Source: Pseudooceanicola marinus
GTDB taxonomy: Bacteria; Pseudomonadota; Alphaproteobacteria; Rhodobacterales; Rhodobacteraceae
NCBI RefSeq assembly: GCF_020177265.1
Contig: NZ_JAIVMC010000011.1
Span: 62,001 to 126,000 of the forward strand
DNA: 64,000 bases
Direction of reading: 5' to 3'
A program made the translations under genes and the position numbers. Positions 1-9,036 of this stretch are shown here, piece by piece. Position 1 is the stretch's first letter; each line of letters begins with the position of its first letter. The notes beneath the pieces are model-generated. The model was not told the origin of the DNA. It searched no databases and saw only the letters and a program-made list of their open reading frames with translations.

Positions 1-1
1 C

Positions 2-796
2 CTGGTGGCCGATGATCCCTCGATCCAGATCGTGACCAACGCCCAGACCTGGTACCTGGAACAGATGCTGGCCGGCACCGAATACGCCGCCCTGCCGCTC
101 CTGTCGGCGGGCGCGCCCTTCAAGGCCGGCGGCCGTGGTGGACCGGAGTATTTCACCGAGGTCGAAACCGGCCCGATCGCGATCAAGAACGTGGCCGACC
201 TCTATCTCTACCCGAACACCATCCGCGCGGTGAAGGTCACGGGCGCCCAGCTGCGCGGCTGGCTGGACCGCTCGGCAGGCATGTTCAACCAGGTGGAGCC
301 GGGCGCGACCGACGCGGTGCTGCTGAACCCCGACTTCCCCAGCTACAACTTCGACGTGATCGACGGCGTGACCTACAAGATCGACCTGTCGAAGCCGATG
401 ATGTTCGACCGCGACGGTGAGAAGATCTCAGACGAAAGCCGCATCGTCGATCTGATGTACGACGGCCAGCCCGTCACCGACGATATGGAATTCGTGGTCG
501 CCACCAACAACTACCGCGCCTCGGGCGGCGGGCATTTCCCGGGCAACGATGGCTCCACCATCATCTTCGAGGGGCCGGACACCAACCGCGACATCATCGT
601 GCGCTACATCGTCGAACAGGGCACCGTGAACCCCTCTGCCGATGCCAACTGGACCTTCGCCCCGATGGAGGACACCACGGTGCTGTTCGAAACCGGCCCG
701 GCGGCAGCGAAATATGCCGACAGCGTAGAGGGCGTGACCATCGAACCCGCCGGCGAGGGCGAGGGCGGCTTCGCGCTCTTCCGCATCACGCTCTGA
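2..796 (+). CDS. cpdB: 2',3'-cyclic-nucleotide 2'-phosphodiesterase/3'-nucleotidase, C-terminal part
   Basis: The reading frame is already open at the left edge, so the N-terminal metallophosphatase domain lies outside the window; the first in-frame GTG is only an internal valine. What remains, about 264 residues, matches the 5'-nucleotidase C-terminal domain, which holds the nucleoside-binding pocket. The DLYLYPNT stretch and the following [15 protein letters not shown] segment resemble CpdB more than UshA. CpdB proteins act in the periplasm on 2',3'-cyclic nucleotides and 3'-nucleotides to scavenge phosphate and nucleosides. The gene ends just before a strong terminator. CpdB rather than another 5'-nucleotidase is inferred from the C-terminal half only. 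Confidence 0.85.
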   Translation: MVADDPSIQIVTNAQTWYLEQMLAGTEYAALPLLSAGAPFKAGGRGGPEYFTEVETGPIAIKNVADLYLYPNTIRAVKVTGAQLRGWLDRSAGMFNQVEPGATDAVLLNPDFPSYNFDVIDGVTYKIDLSKPMMFDRDGEKISDESRIVDLMYDGQPVTDDMEFVVATNNYRASGGGHFPGNDGSTIIFEGPDTNRDIIVRYIVEQGTVNPSADANWTFAPMEDTTVLFETGPAAAKYADSVEGVTIEPAGEGEGGFALFRITL

Positions 797-816
797 TCCG
801 CGCGCCAGCCGGATCG

Positions 817-842
817 AAGGGCCGCCCCCGGGCGGCCCTTTT
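817..842 (+). terminator. Rho-independent terminator after cpdB
   Basis: A perfect 10-bp stem (AAGGGCCGCC against GGCGGCCCTT) with a 4-base loop is followed by further T residues, 20 bases after the cpdB stop codon. The convergent phzF-like gene ends just beyond it, so it may serve both strands. Confidence 0.85.
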
Positions 843-859
843 CACGTGCCGGGGCAGGC

Positions 860-1705
860 TCAGATCGCGACCTGACCGGTCACCGTTGTGACAGCCCGGC
901 CGCCGATGAAGATGCGGCCGCCCTCGAAATGCACCGCGATCTCGCCATCGCGCCCGACGCAGCGCCCCTGGGTCGCCAGGTAGCGGTCCCCCTCGCCCAA
1001 CTCGCCCCTCCGCAGGCGCAGCGCGGCCACCGCGCCGTTGCCGCTACCGCAAACCGGATCCTCGCCGATGCCGTCGGCGGGCACGAAGGACCGCACCTCG
1101 ATCCCGCCCTCCGGCTTGCGCCCGTAGACGGTGACACCGCCCGCGCCCGCCGCAACCTCGAACGTCGCCATGCGCGGCAGGTCCGGGGTCAGCGCCGTCA
1201 CCGCCGCGGCCGTGCCAAGGTCGGCCACGATCCACAGCGGGCCGACATCGACCACAGCCGGCGCACTGCCCGGCGCGAGCGGCGCGCCTAGAAGATCGGC
1301 CAACTCGGCCGCCTCGGGCGTGGACAGGTCACGGAACTGCGGCTCCGGCAGGCGCAGGGTCAGCAGCTCGCCCGCCTGCTGTACCGGAATCAGCCCGGCG
1401 GCGCATTCCTGCACCACCAGCCCGTCCCGCGGGCTGATCACCCCCGCCTCGATCAGCGCATGGGCACTGCCGATGGTGGGATGGCCGGCGAAGGGCAGTT
1501 CGTTGCGCGGGGTGAAGATGCGCAACCGGTAGTCGGCGCCGGGGTCGGTGGGGGACAGGTGGAACGTCGTCTCCGACAGGTTGGTCCAGGCGGCAATGGC
1601 CTGCATCTCTGCCTCGCTCAACCCGTCAGCCTGCAGGACGACGGCAACGGGGTTGCCGCGAAAAGGCACGGCGGAAAAGGCATCGACGACACGATAGGGG
1701 CGCAT
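860..1705 (-). CDS. PhzF family phenazine-biosynthesis-like isomerase
   Basis: The 281-residue protein has the PhzF-fold hallmarks. Glu45 in the NLSETTF stretch matches the catalytic glutamate of PhzF. The PFAGHPT loop near residue 71 and the GSGNGA loop near the C-terminus are family motifs. Family members are diaminopimelate-epimerase-fold isomerases with varied substrates, and most are not involved in phenazine synthesis. No phenazine genes are nearby, so the substrate is unknown. It stands alone, convergent with cpdB and divergent from the SRP RNA. Confidence 0.85.
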   Translation of the reverse strand: MRPYRVVDAFSAVPFRGNPVAVVLQADGLSEAEMQAIAAWTNLSETTFHLSPTDPGADYRLRIFTPRNELPFAGHPTIGSAHALIEAGVISPRDGLVVQECAAGLIPVQQAGELLTLRLPEPQFRDLSTPEAAELADLLGAPLAPGSAPAVVDVGPLWIVADLGTAAAVTALTPDLPRMATFEVAAGAGGVTVYGRKPEGGIEVRSFVPADGIGEDPVCGSGNGAVAALRLRRGELGEGDRYLATQGRCVGRDGEIAVHFEGGRIFIGGRAVTTVTGQVAI

Positions 1706-1825
1706 GGGGCCTCCGTTTCTGGGTTTGGCATGGGGGCCGGGACAGGATCGCCCCGCGGATCTGGCGCGACCTTAGCAGCCTGACCGGACCGCGCCAGCCA
1801 TTGGCTCCGCCGCGCCCTCCCCCAC

Positions 1826-1854
1826 TTGCATTGCCCGCCGTCCTTTCCTATATG
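1826..1854 (+). promoter_or_regulatory. sigma-70-type promoter of the SRP RNA gene
   Basis: TTGCAT and TATATG hexamers are separated by exactly 17 bases. The predicted start site, about 7 bases downstream, coincides with the folded 5' end of the SRP RNA. Confidence 0.75.
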
Positions 1855-1860
1855 CGGGCT

Positions 1861-1956
1861 TGAGAGGTTGGCGCGGGCAGGCGCCTCGCCAACCCGGTCA
1901 GGTCCGGAAGGAAGCAGCCGTAACGAGTCCCGCTTGGGTCGTTGTCCAATCTCTCA
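1861..1956 (+). ncRNA. ffs: Signal recognition particle RNA, bacterial small type (4.5S)
   Basis: The conserved SRP domain IV sequence GGTCAGGTCCGGAAGGAAGC followed by AGCCGTAACGAG lies at about 1896-1926. The two ends, TGAGAGGTTGG and CCAATCTCTCA, pair with a single G-U wobble and fix the boundaries at about 96 nt. The RNA binds Ffh and directs membrane proteins to the translocon. Its position directly upstream of dnaX is common in alphaproteobacteria. Confidence 0.95.
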
Positions 1957-2053
1957 CCTGGTCACCTTTGCGCAGCAGAGGTGACAGTCACCCCTCCTCC
2001 CCAAGACCACCACGACGCCCCCGTGCGCTCGCAGATCGTCCGAAATTCCCCAC

Positions 2054-2099
2054 GGGACGGCGGGCGGGGCGAAGCTCCCAGCGGGAGCGAGCGGCGCCA
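2054..2099. repeat. Dispersed hairpin element, copy 1 (between ffs and dnaX)
   Basis: The block GGGACGGCGGGCGGGGCGA followed by a short hairpin (GCTCCC-AGC-GGGAGC) recurs at 16013-16057 downstream of pheT. There the leading 19 bases match except for a few positions, but the hairpin arms differ and still pair. The rest of the 285-base stretch 1957-2241 holds no gene I can support. Confidence 0.5.
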
Positions 2100-2241
2100 G
2101 ACGTTCCGCATCACGCACGGGGCCGCGAGCCGGAGCTGCGCCATTCCGACCACAGCCGCCGAACAGCGCGCCTTGCGGTGGACGCCCCCGGCGGCCCCGT
2201 TTACTCTTGGGCGCAACCACCCGAATCCAAGGCTCCCGCCG

Positions 2242-4029
2242 ATGCAAGACAGCGCCCCCGCCCCCAAGGGCCCCTACCAGGTCCTGGCGCGGAAATACCG
2301 CCCCGAGACCTTCGCCGACCTGGTCGGCCAGGACGCCATGGTGCGCACGCTGAAGAACGCCTTCGCGGCCGATCGCATCGCCCAGGCCTTCATCATGACC
2401 GGCATCCGCGGCACGGGGAAGACGACCACGGCGCGGATCATCGCCAAGGGCATGAACTGCATCGGGCCGGACGGACAGGGCGGGCCGACGACGGATCCCT
2501 GCGGCCAATGCGAACACTGCAAGGCCATCATGGAAGGCCGCCACGTCGACGTGATGGAGATGGACGCGGCCTCCAACACCTCGGTCAACGACATCCGCGA
2601 GATCATCGACAGCGTGAACTACCGGGCGGCCTCTGCCCGCTACAAGATCTACATCATCGATGAGGTCCACATGCTGTCGACCAGCGCCTTCAACGCGCTG
2701 CTGAAGACGCTGGAAGAGCCACCGGCGCATGTGAAATTCATCTTCGCCACCACCGAGATCCGCAAGGTGCCGGTGACGGTGCTGTCGCGCTGCCAGCGCT
2801 TCGATCTGCGCCGGATCGAGCCGGAGGTGATGATCGACCTGCTGCGCCGCATCGCCAGCCGCGAAGAGGCGGAGATCACTGATGAGGCCCTGGCCCTGAT
2901 CACCCGCGCCGCCGAAGGCTCGGCCCGGGATGCGACCTCGCTGCTGGACCAGGCAATTTCCCACGGCGCGGGCGAGACCGGCGCCGATCAGGTGCGCGCC
3001 ATGCTGGGCCTCGCGGACCGGGGCCGGGTGCTGGACCTTTACGAGATGATCATGCGTGGCGATGCCGCCGCCGCCCTGACCGAACTGTCGGCGCAATATG
3101 CCGACGGGGCCGATCCGCTGGCGGTGCTGCGTGACCTGGCGGAGATCACCCACTGGATTTCGGTGGTGAAGATCACCCCCGATGCGGCCGAGGATCCCAC
3201 CATCGGCCCCGACGAACGCGCCCGCGGCCTGTCGCTGGCAGAGCGCCTGCCGATGCGGTCGATGACCCGCATGTGGCAGATGCTGCTGAAGGCCCTGGAA
3301 GAGGTGGCCGCGGCGCCGAACGCGATGATGGCCGCCGAGATGGCCGTGATCCGGCTGACCCATGTGTCCGAGCTGCCCTCGCCCGAGGAACTGGTGAAAC
3401 GGCTGAAGGACGCCCCGCGCCCGCCCGAACCGCCCCAGGGCGGCCCCGGCGGCGGTGGTGGCGGCGGTGCCTATGCTCCGGCGGGTCCGGCCGGTGGCGG
3501 TGCCCCGGCCTATGGCGCGCCCGGCCCCTCCGGTGGCGGCGGCGGTGGCGCCCAGGGTCACACCATGCTTGCGCAGGAGGTCGAACAGGCGCTGGCGCGC
3601 TACCCGACCTTCGATCACGTGATCGAACTGATCCGCCAGAACCGTGACGTGCGCCTGCTGGTGGAGGTCGAGGGCGGCGTGCGCCTGATCTCCTACCGCC
3701 CCGGCCGGATCGAGTTCGCCCCCGCCCCCGGCGCCGCGGCCGACCTGGCATCGAAACTGGGCACGGCGCTGCAACGCTGGACCGGCAACCGCTGGGTCGT
3801 GACCATCGGCAATGAACCGGGCGACGACACGATCATCGAGAAGCGCGACGCCAAGCTGCGCGCGCTGAAGGAGGAGGCCACGGCCCATCCGCTGATGCAG
3901 GCCGTGCTGGCCGCCTTCCCCAAGGCCGAGGTCACCAAGATCATCAGCCGCGAGGAGATGGCCGCCAAGGCGGAGGCCGAAGCCCTGCCCGAAGTCGAGG
4001 ACGAATGGGATCCTTTCGAGGACGAGTAG
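2242..4029 (+). CDS. dnaX: DNA polymerase III subunit gamma/tau
   Basis: This 595-residue clamp-loader ATPase loads the beta sliding clamp onto DNA. Walker A is GIRGTGKTT at residues 54-62. Zinc ligands are Cys73, Cys87, Cys90 and Cys93. Walker B is IYIIDEVH at about 136-143, and the SRC arginine-finger motif is at 182-184. A glycine-rich linker at about 395-435 separates the ATPase/clamp-loader core from a C-terminal tau-like domain. The longer open frame upstream to 1942 overlaps the SRP RNA, so I start at the ATG at 2242, although its ribosome-binding site is weak. It leads the conserved dnaX-ybaB-recR block. I see no A-rich slippery heptamer like that of E. coli dnaX. Confidence 0.96.
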   Translation: MQDSAPAPKGPYQVLARKYRPETFADLVGQDAMVRTLKNAFAADRIAQAFIMTGIRGTGKTTTARIIAKGMNCIGPDGQGGPTTDPCGQCEHCKAIMEGRHVDVMEMDAASNTSVNDIREIIDSVNYRAASARYKIYIIDEVHMLSTSAFNALLKTLEEPPAHVKFIFATTEIRKVPVTVLSRCQRFDLRRIEPEVMIDLLRRIASREEAEITDEALALITRAAEGSARDATSLLDQAISHGAGETGADQVRAMLGLADRGRVLDLYEMIMRGDAAAALTELSAQYADGADPLAVLRDLAEITHWISVVKITPDAAEDPTIGPDERARGLSLAERLPMRSMTRMWQMLLKALEEVAAAPNAMMAAEMAVIRLTHVSELPSPEELVKRLKDAPRPPEPPQGGPGGGGGGGAYAPAGPAGGGAPAYGAPGPSGGGGGGAQGHTMLAQEVEQALARYPTFDHVIELIRQNRDVRLLVEVEGGVRLISYRPGRIEFAPAPGAAADLASKLGTALQRWTGNRWVVTIGNEPGDDTIIEKRDAKLRALKEEATAHPLMQAVLAAFPKAEVTKIISREEMAAKAEAEALPEVEDEWDPFEDE

Positions 4030-4104
4030 TGATCCCACCCGCAAGACGCACTAGATAGCATTGAAACGACGCGCCCACGCGGCGCCACATGAAGGAGAAC
4101 GAGC

Positions 4105-4449
4105 ATGTTCAAGGGCCTTGGCCAGATGGGCGACATGGCGAAGATGATGAAGACCGCCAAGGAGATGCAGACGAAGATGCAGCAGCTCCAGGACGACCTG
4201 GAGACGATGACCGTCACCGGCGAAAGCGGTGCGGGCCTGGTGAAGGCCACGGCCACCGCCAAGGGCGAGCTGAAGGCGCTGGACATCGACCCGTCGATCT
4301 TCGACCCGAACGAGAAGGAAGTGGTCGAGGACCTGATCCTGGCTGCGATCAAGGATGCCCAGGCGCGCGCCGCCGAAAAGCACCAGGAAGAGATGGGCAA
4401 GATCACCGAAGGTTTGGGCCTGCCGGCCGACTTCAAGATGCCCTTCTGA
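4105..4449 (+). CDS. YbaB/EbfC family nucleoid-associated protein
   Basis: This 114-residue protein has the YbaB pattern: a long charged N-terminal helix rich in Met, Lys and Gln (KEMQTKMQQLQDDLE), a central sheet with GLVKATATAKGELKALDID, and a C-terminal helical arm. YbaB/EbfC proteins are dimers that bind DNA without strong sequence specificity and are nearly always encoded between dnaX and recR, as here. AAGGAG lies 8 bases upstream of the ATG. It ends 6 bases before recR. Confidence 0.95.
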   Translation: MFKGLGQMGDMAKMMKTAKEMQTKMQQLQDDLETMTVTGESGAGLVKATATAKGELKALDIDPSIFDPNEKEVVEDLILAAIKDAQARAAEKHQEEMGKITEGLGLPADFKMPF

Positions 4450-4455
4450 TCGCCG

Positions 4456-5049
4456 ATGTCCGCCGGCCGCGACATAGACGCGCTGATCGAGATGTTGGCG
4501 AAGCTGCCGGGGCTCGGCCCCCGGTCGGCCCGCCGCGCAGTGCTGCACCTTGTGCGCAAGCGCGAGCTGCTGCTGATGCCGCTGGCGGACCTGATGCACG
4601 AGGTGGCGGTGAACGTGCGCGAATGCACCCGCTGCGGCAATATCTCCGAGGGGCCGGTCTGCCCGATCTGCCTCGACCAGAAACGCGCCAATGGCGAGCT
4701 TTGCGTGGTCGAGGACGTGGCCGATCTCTGGGCGATGGAACGATCGGGCAATTTCAAGGGCCGCTACCACGTGCTCGGCGGCACCCTCTCGGCGCTGGAT
4801 GCCGTGGGCCCGGAGGAGCTGCGCATCCCCGACCTGGTGCAGCGGGTCGAGGATGAAGGCGTCAGCGAGGTGATCCTGGCGCTCAACGCCACCATCGACG
4901 GCCAGACCACGGCGCATTACATCGCCGACCAGCTGGAGGGCACGGTGCGCCTGACCTCCCTGGCCCAGGGCGTGCCTATCGGCGGCGAGCTGGATTATCT
5001 CGACGACGGCACGATCACCGCCGCCCTGCGCGCCCGCAAGGAGCTGTGA
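4456..5049 (+). CDS. recR: Recombination mediator protein RecR
   Basis: This 197-residue protein has RecR architecture. A helix-hairpin-helix around residues 10-30 contains [12 protein letters not shown] four-cysteine zinc finger uses Cys57, Cys60, Cys69 and Cys72. A Toprim domain starts with [15 protein letters not shown] at about 82, and a C-terminal segment carries [11 protein letters not shown]. With RecF and RecO it loads RecA onto gapped single-stranded DNA. It is the last gene of the dnaX block, and a repeat element follows within 30 bases. Confidence 0.97.
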   Translation: MSAGRDIDALIEMLAKLPGLGPRSARRAVLHLVRKRELLLMPLADLMHEVAVNVRECTRCGNISEGPVCPICLDQKRANGELCVVEDVADLWAMERSGNFKGRYHVLGGTLSALDAVGPEELRIPDLVQRVEDEGVSEVILALNATIDGQTTAHYIADQLEGTVRLTSLAQGVPIGGELDYLDDGTITAALRARKEL

Positions 5050-5076
5050 GCGCGGCGGCGGGTTCGGCCTGGCGGC

Positions 5077-5119
5077 CGATGCCTTCGGCGAGAGTATTTT
5101 CGACAAGGTGAAGAGAGGG
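5077..5119 (+). repeat. Rhodobacterales-type GAGTATTTTC intergenic element, copy A
   Basis: The sequence CCTTCGGCGAGAGTATTTTC followed by an AAGGTGAAGAG purine tail lies after recR. The same pattern is seen on the other strand at 10031-10072. The shared GAGTATTTTC core also ends the longer elements at 14977-15035 and 37447-37503. The remainder of the recR to 5258 gap shows no supported gene. Confidence 0.6.
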
Positions 5120-5258
5120 GGGCGCGCCCCAGGGGCGGCGGCACCGCGGCGTCAAAGTCCGTCAAACCTGTTGCGCCCGCCGGTGCCTCCTCGCGCCTCG
5201 GGCATCGTTCAGTGGATTCCTTCAGAGGTGAGGAGGCGGCAGGTGCCCCGACGCCGCC

Positions 5259-6404
5259 TCACGCCACGGCGGGTTCAGATGCCCAGTCGGGCAAGGCCTC
5301 TCCCGCCACCTGCAGCGCCCCGAGACGCCCCAGCTCGTCCGAGTTCTTCGCCCCGCGCCCGCCGCCGGCAAAGGCCGTGTGGATGCATGCCGAGAGGGCG
5401 GTGAAATGGGGGATGTTGCGCGGCGTGTAGGTCGTCACGCAGGCCGCTGAGGAAGTCGAGAGGATCTCCAGCGAGGGCATCCGCGCGCGCATCACCCCGT
5501 CGAGGTAGGCCACCTCTTCCGGGTCGCCGGGGGAGCGGAACCAGGCGCTCAGCTCTTCGGGCGAGGTCAGCGGCCGGTCGACCCGGTCGCCGCCCATCTT
5601 CAGGTAGAGCTTCCCGTCGGGATAGCGCACGGGCGGAAGCAGGTAGGGATCTTCGCCATTGGGCAACAGCGCGATCAGCGTGGGCATCCCCGCCAATCGC
5701 GCCGCCTCGGCCTCCGACACCTCGAAGAATACTACGGTGCGGGCGTAGACGCTGAAGGGCAGCGCCTCTCCCACCAGCGCGCGGGAAAAGCCGCCGGTGG
5801 CCAGCAGCGCCCGATCTGCCGTCAATTGTTCGCCCCCGGCCAGCGCCAGCGTGACGCCCTCCGCGCTTTCGTCCAGCGCCGTGACGTGATCGCGGACCAG
5901 CCGCGCCCCGCCCGCCTGTGCCAGGGTGATCTGGGCGCGCACCAGGGCGCGGGGGTCGATGACCCCGGCATTGACCCGCTCGTGCAGGCCCAGGGTGCCC
6001 GGGGCGAAATCGAACCAGGGGAAGCGATCTGCCAGTTCGGCATCGCGCAGGCTTTCACAGGGCACCGCATCGCGGTCGCGGGTCGCTTCCAGCCGGTTCA
6101 TCTGCACCGAGCCTGCCGGGCCTGCCATCAGAGAACCGACCTCGGAGAAGAAGGGCACGCCCGAGGCCGTCTCGATCTCGCGGTAGCGGGCAATGGAGGC
6201 GCGTGACACCCGTGACCAGAAGAGCCAGGGATCGAGTTGCCGGGTGATGCGCCCGGCATCGTAGTGCGAGCCGAAGGGCCCCTGCCAGCTGGCCGGGTCT
6301 TCGGGTTCGGCGGGGCCGACCAGGGTCACCTGGTGGCCCATCCCGACCAGGTGGCGGGCGGCGGCGGCCCCGATCATTCCGGCCCCGATCACGGCGATAT
6401 GCAT
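5259..6404 (-). CDS. FAD-dependent oxidoreductase (DAO/monomeric sarcosine oxidase-like)
   Basis: This 381-residue protein begins with a Rossmann FAD motif, GAGMIGAAAARHL at residues 7-19. It continues with the HYDAGRITR segment that corresponds to the substrate-side loop in sarcosine oxidase and N-methyltryptophan oxidase relatives. The C-terminus contains a TAFAGGGRGAKNSDELG stretch expected for the FAD/substrate region. Such enzymes oxidise secondary or tertiary amines or D-amino acids. No electron acceptor subunit or one-carbon genes adjoin it, so the substrate is open. It lies downstream of trcR but is separated from it by a strong terminator. Confidence 0.82.
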   Translation of the reverse strand: MHIAVIGAGMIGAAAARHLVGMGHQVTLVGPAEPEDPASWQGPFGSHYDAGRITRQLDPWLFWSRVSRASIARYREIETASGVPFFSEVGSLMAGPAGSVQMNRLEATRDRDAVPCESLRDAELADRFPWFDFAPGTLGLHERVNAGVIDPRALVRAQITLAQAGGARLVRDHVTALDESAEGVTLALAGGEQLTADRALLATGGFSRALVGEALPFSVYARTVVFFEVSEAEAARLAGMPTLIALLPNGEDPYLLPPVRYPDGKLYLKMGGDRVDRPLTSPEELSAWFRSPGDPEEVAYLDGVMRARMPSLEILSTSSAACVTTYTPRNIPHFTALSACIHTAFAGGGRGAKNSDELGRLGALQVAGEALPDWASEPAVA

Positions 6405-6502
6405 GTCTGTCCTTCCCTGTCCTGTCCGGCCCGCGGCGCAGGATTGGCGGCGACGGAGCGACTTGCAAGACCCCGGACGAACCGGCCATCAAAAGCGCAG
6501 CA

Positions 6503-6535
6503 AAAAGCCCGCCGGAGCGGCGCTCCGGCGGGCTG
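6503..6535 (-). terminator. Terminator after trcR
   Basis: A 13-bp perfect stem (AGCCCGCCGGAGC and its complement) with a 3-base loop is followed, on the minus strand, by a run of five T residues. It closes the trcR transcript about 25 bases after the stop codon. Confidence 0.88.
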
Positions 6536-6558
6536 AATGCAGGGGATAAAGGGGAGGA

Positions 6559-7326
6559 TTACTTGTCGTCGTCCTCGTCGTCGTCATCGCTGCCGCCCGG
6601 CAGGTTGAAGAAGCTGTCGGCGTCGCGCAGATCGTCGTCCTTGCTGGTGTCCTCGTCGTCCTGATCGTCAGAGGTCAGCGAGAAGGTTTCCAGCCCCTCG
6701 ATGGCGGTCGGGATACGCGGCTCGGCCTCCATCTCCAGGCTCTGCTCGGTCGACAACAGCTTGCGACGCTCATCATCGGTGATCGCCTCGCCGCGCTTGG
6801 CGCGTTCGGCGGCGGCCTTCTGCACCGCGGCGTCCAGTTCGGTCTGCTTGCAAAGCCCGAGCGCGACAGGGTCGATCGGCTGCATGTTGGCGATGTTCCA
6901 GTGGGTGCGTTCGCGGATCGACTGGATCGTCGGCTTGGTGGTGCCCACCAGTTTCGAAATCTGGCCGTCCGACAGTTCCGGGTGGAACTTCACCAGCCAC
7001 AGGATCGAGTTCGGACGGTCCTGACGCTTCGACAGCGGAGTGTAGCGCGGGCCACGGCGCTTTTCCTCGCCCACGGCGGCGGCGTTAAACTTCAGCTTCA
7101 GCTTGTGCAGCGGATCGGCCTCGGCCTTGTCGATCTCTTCCTGGGTCAGCTGGTTGTTGGCGACCGGGTCGAAGCCCTTCACGCCCTGGGCCACTTCGCC
7201 GTCGGCGATGCCCTGGATCTCCAGCTCGTGCATGCCGGTGAAATCGGCGATCTGCTTGAAGCTCATCGTGGTGTTGTCCACCAGCCAGACGGCGGTGGCC
7301 TTGGCCATGATCGGTTTGCCCTGCAT
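6559..7326 (-). CDS. trcR: Cell-cycle transcriptional regulator TrcR (DUF1013)
   Basis: This 255-residue protein belongs to DUF1013, an alphaproteobacteria-restricted family named TrcR and linked to cell-cycle transcription. It has two helix-turn-helix-like segments. One is near residues 16-40 (TTMSFKQIADFTGMHELEIQGI). The second is near 108-140 (ILWLVKFHPELSDGQISKLVGTT). The C-terminal 40 residues are extremely acidic, ending in repeated Asp-Glu. AGGAG lies 7 bases before the ATG at 7326, which favours this start over the internal Met7. It is a single-gene transcript with its own terminator. Confidence 0.88.
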   Translation of the reverse strand: MQGKPIMAKATAVWLVDNTTMSFKQIADFTGMHELEIQGIADGEVAQGVKGFDPVANNQLTQEEIDKAEADPLHKLKLKFNAAAVGEEKRRGPRYTPLSKRQDRPNSILWLVKFHPELSDGQISKLVGTTKPTIQSIRERTHWNIANMQPIDPVALGLCKQTELDAAVQKAAAERAKRGEAITDDERRKLLSTEQSLEMEAEPRIPTAIEGLETFSLTSDDQDDEDTSKDDDLRDADSFFNLPGGSDDDDEDDDK

Positions 7327-7435
7327 GTCTCAACTCCTGAACATCTGGCGTGGTGGAAACCTGCGGTCAGATATGTCTGTCCCGGGCCCTGGCCTTCGGG
7401 GCCGGGGCGCACCGCCGGGGCGATGCAGGTTTCCG

Positions 7436-7463
7436 TTGTCGGGGAACTCGGGCGCTATATAGT
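7436..7463 (+). promoter_or_regulatory. Candidate sigma-70 promoter of the RNase T2 gene
   Basis: TTGTCG and TATAGT hexamers are separated by 16 bases, and the -10 box ends 28 bases upstream of the ATG at 7492. Confidence 0.55.
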
Positions 7464-7491
7464 CGGGTCGGGCCGCAAATGGAAGAGTGAT

Positions 7492-8121
7492 ATGCGTCGC
7501 ACCCTTGTCCTGTTGATGATCCTGCTCATGCCGTTGCGCGCTGTCGCCAGCGACCGACCCGGCGACTTCGACTACTACGTCATGGCGCTGAGCTGGTCGC
7601 CCGCCTTCTGCGAGGTGCAGGGCGATCCGGAGCAATGCGCGCCCGGCAAGCGCTTCGGCTGGATCCTGCACGGGCTGTGGCCGCAGCACGAACAGGGGTA
7701 CCCCCGCGATTGCCGCAGCCCCATGCGCAACCCCAGCCGTGCCGACACCGCCGCGATGGCCGACATCATGGCGACCGCGGGCCTCGCCTGGCACGAATGG
7801 CAGGCCCATGGCCGCTGTTCCGGGTTGTCGTCGGACGCCTATTTCGCCCTGTCACGGCAGGCCTACGACAGCGTCACCCGCCCGCAGGTCCTGCGCCAGC
7901 TGGACGAGGACGTGCGCCTGCCCGCCCGGGTGATCGAGGAGGCCTTCCTGGAGGCCAATCCCCATCTTTCCGCCGATGGCGTCACCGTCACCTGCCCCGA
8001 CAACCGCATCCGCGAGGTGCGGATCTGCCTGACGAAGGACCTGCAGCCGCGCGACTGCGCGAGCGACGTGCGGCGCGATTGCCGCGCGTCCTCGGCCCTG
8101 TTCGACGCCATCGGAGGCTAG
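7492..8121 (+). CDS. Ribonuclease T2 family protein, secreted
   Basis: This 209-residue precursor has an N-terminal signal peptide (about 20 residues, ending near AVAS). Both T2 catalytic signatures are present. CAS I is HGLWPQ with His60. CAS II is WHEWQAHGRC with Glu102 and His106. RNase T2 enzymes cleave single-stranded RNA through 2',3'-cyclic phosphates, normally in the periplasm or outside the cell. A role in RNA scavenging would fit with the CpdB-type nucleotidase 7 kb away, but that link is only thematic. The longer upstream open frame is ruled out because it overlaps trcR and skips the signal peptide. Confidence 0.9.
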   Translation: MRRTLVLLMILLMPLRAVASDRPGDFDYYVMALSWSPAFCEVQGDPEQCAPGKRFGWILHGLWPQHEQGYPRDCRSPMRNPSRADTAAMADIMATAGLAWHEWQAHGRCSGLSSDAYFALSRQAYDSVTRPQVLRQLDEDVRLPARVIEEAFLEANPHLSADGVTVTCPDNRIREVRICLTKDLQPRDCASDVRRDCRASSALFDAIGG

Positions 8122-8130
8122 GGGCGCGAC

Positions 8131-8919
8131 TCAGGGCGTGTCGATGATGCCGCCCTCGACCCGCAGCGAGGCCCCGGTGGTGGCCGAGGACAGCGGCGAG
8201 CAGGCATAAAGCGCCATGTTCGCCACCTCTTCGACATCCGCCGCGCGCCCGATGATCGAGCTGGGGCGGGCGGATTTCACGAAATCGCGGGCCACTTCGG
8301 CCTCGCTGCGCCCGTCGGAGGTGTCAAGGCCCGCCTTCATGCCGTCCGACAGGGTCGGGCCGGGCAGCAGCGAGTTCACCGTCACCCCGGTTTCCGCCAG
8401 CCGCTTCGCCAGGCCGCGGGCCAGGGCCACATCTGCGGCCTTGGTCACGCCGTAATGGATCATGCCGTCGGGGATGTTGAAGGAGCTTTCAGAGCCGAGG
8501 AACAGGATCCGCCCCCAGCCCTTCTTCACCATGCCTGGCGCCAGCGCGCGGGCCAGGCGCATGCCGGACATGACGTTCACGTCCCAGTACTGTTGCCAGA
8601 GGTCGTCGTCGGCCTCGAAGAAATCGACGGCGCCGAAGATGCCCGCGTTGTTCACCAGGATGTCGCAGCCCCCGAGGTCGGAGATCAGCCGGTCGGCCTC
8701 GGCCGCATCGGCCAAATCAGCGGCCAGCCCACCGATCTCGGCGCCCGGCACCTCATGCTGCATCCGGTCGATGGCCTGCTTCACCCCCGCCGTATCACGG
8801 CCGTTGAGGGTGACGCGGGCGCCGGCCTCGGCCAGGCGTTTCGCGATGGCATAGCCGATGCCCTTGGTGGATCCGGTGACGAGGGCGTGTTTTCCGGCAA
8901 GGTCGATGGCGAGAGGCAT
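8131..8919 (-). CDS. SDR family oxidoreductase
   Basis: This 262-residue classical short-chain dehydrogenase has the cofactor motif TGSTKGIG at 15-22 and NNAG at 90-93. The catalytic serine region is GSESS at 142-146, and Tyr156 and Lys160 sit in HYGVTK. An Asn-Gly-Arg after the second beta strand suggests NADP preference. The substrate cannot be read from the sequence. It is convergent with the RNase T2 gene and sits just downstream of a quinone oxidoreductase on the same strand. Confidence 0.9.
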   Translation of the reverse strand: MPLAIDLAGKHALVTGSTKGIGYAIAKRLAEAGARVTLNGRDTAGVKQAIDRMQHEVPGAEIGGLAADLADAAEADRLISDLGGCDILVNNAGIFGAVDFFEADDDLWQQYWDVNVMSGMRLARALAPGMVKKGWGRILFLGSESSFNIPDGMIHYGVTKAADVALARGLAKRLAETGVTVNSLLPGPTLSDGMKAGLDTSDGRSEAEVARDFVKSARPSSIIGRAADVEEVANMALYACSPLSSATTGASLRVEGGIIDTP

Positions 8920-9036
8920 GGGAAGGCTCCGTGGTTGAATTGTCCTTTCAGATCCAACGCATGCCCCCCGGGCGGCCGTTCCGCCCTCACACCCAGTTGA
9001 GGGCGGGCAGTTGAGGGCGGACGACCGGCTGCGGCC

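Noticed and set aside
3400-3560. Programmed frameshift in the glycine-rich part of dnaX making a short gamma form
   Set aside because: I found no A-rich slippery heptamer followed by a hairpin; the GGC repeats alone are not a known shift signal.
1954-4044. A 696-codon open frame antisense to dnaX
   Set aside because: High GC makes long antisense frames common. It is low-complexity (Arg/Gly/His-rich), has no family resemblance and fully overlaps a clear dnaX.
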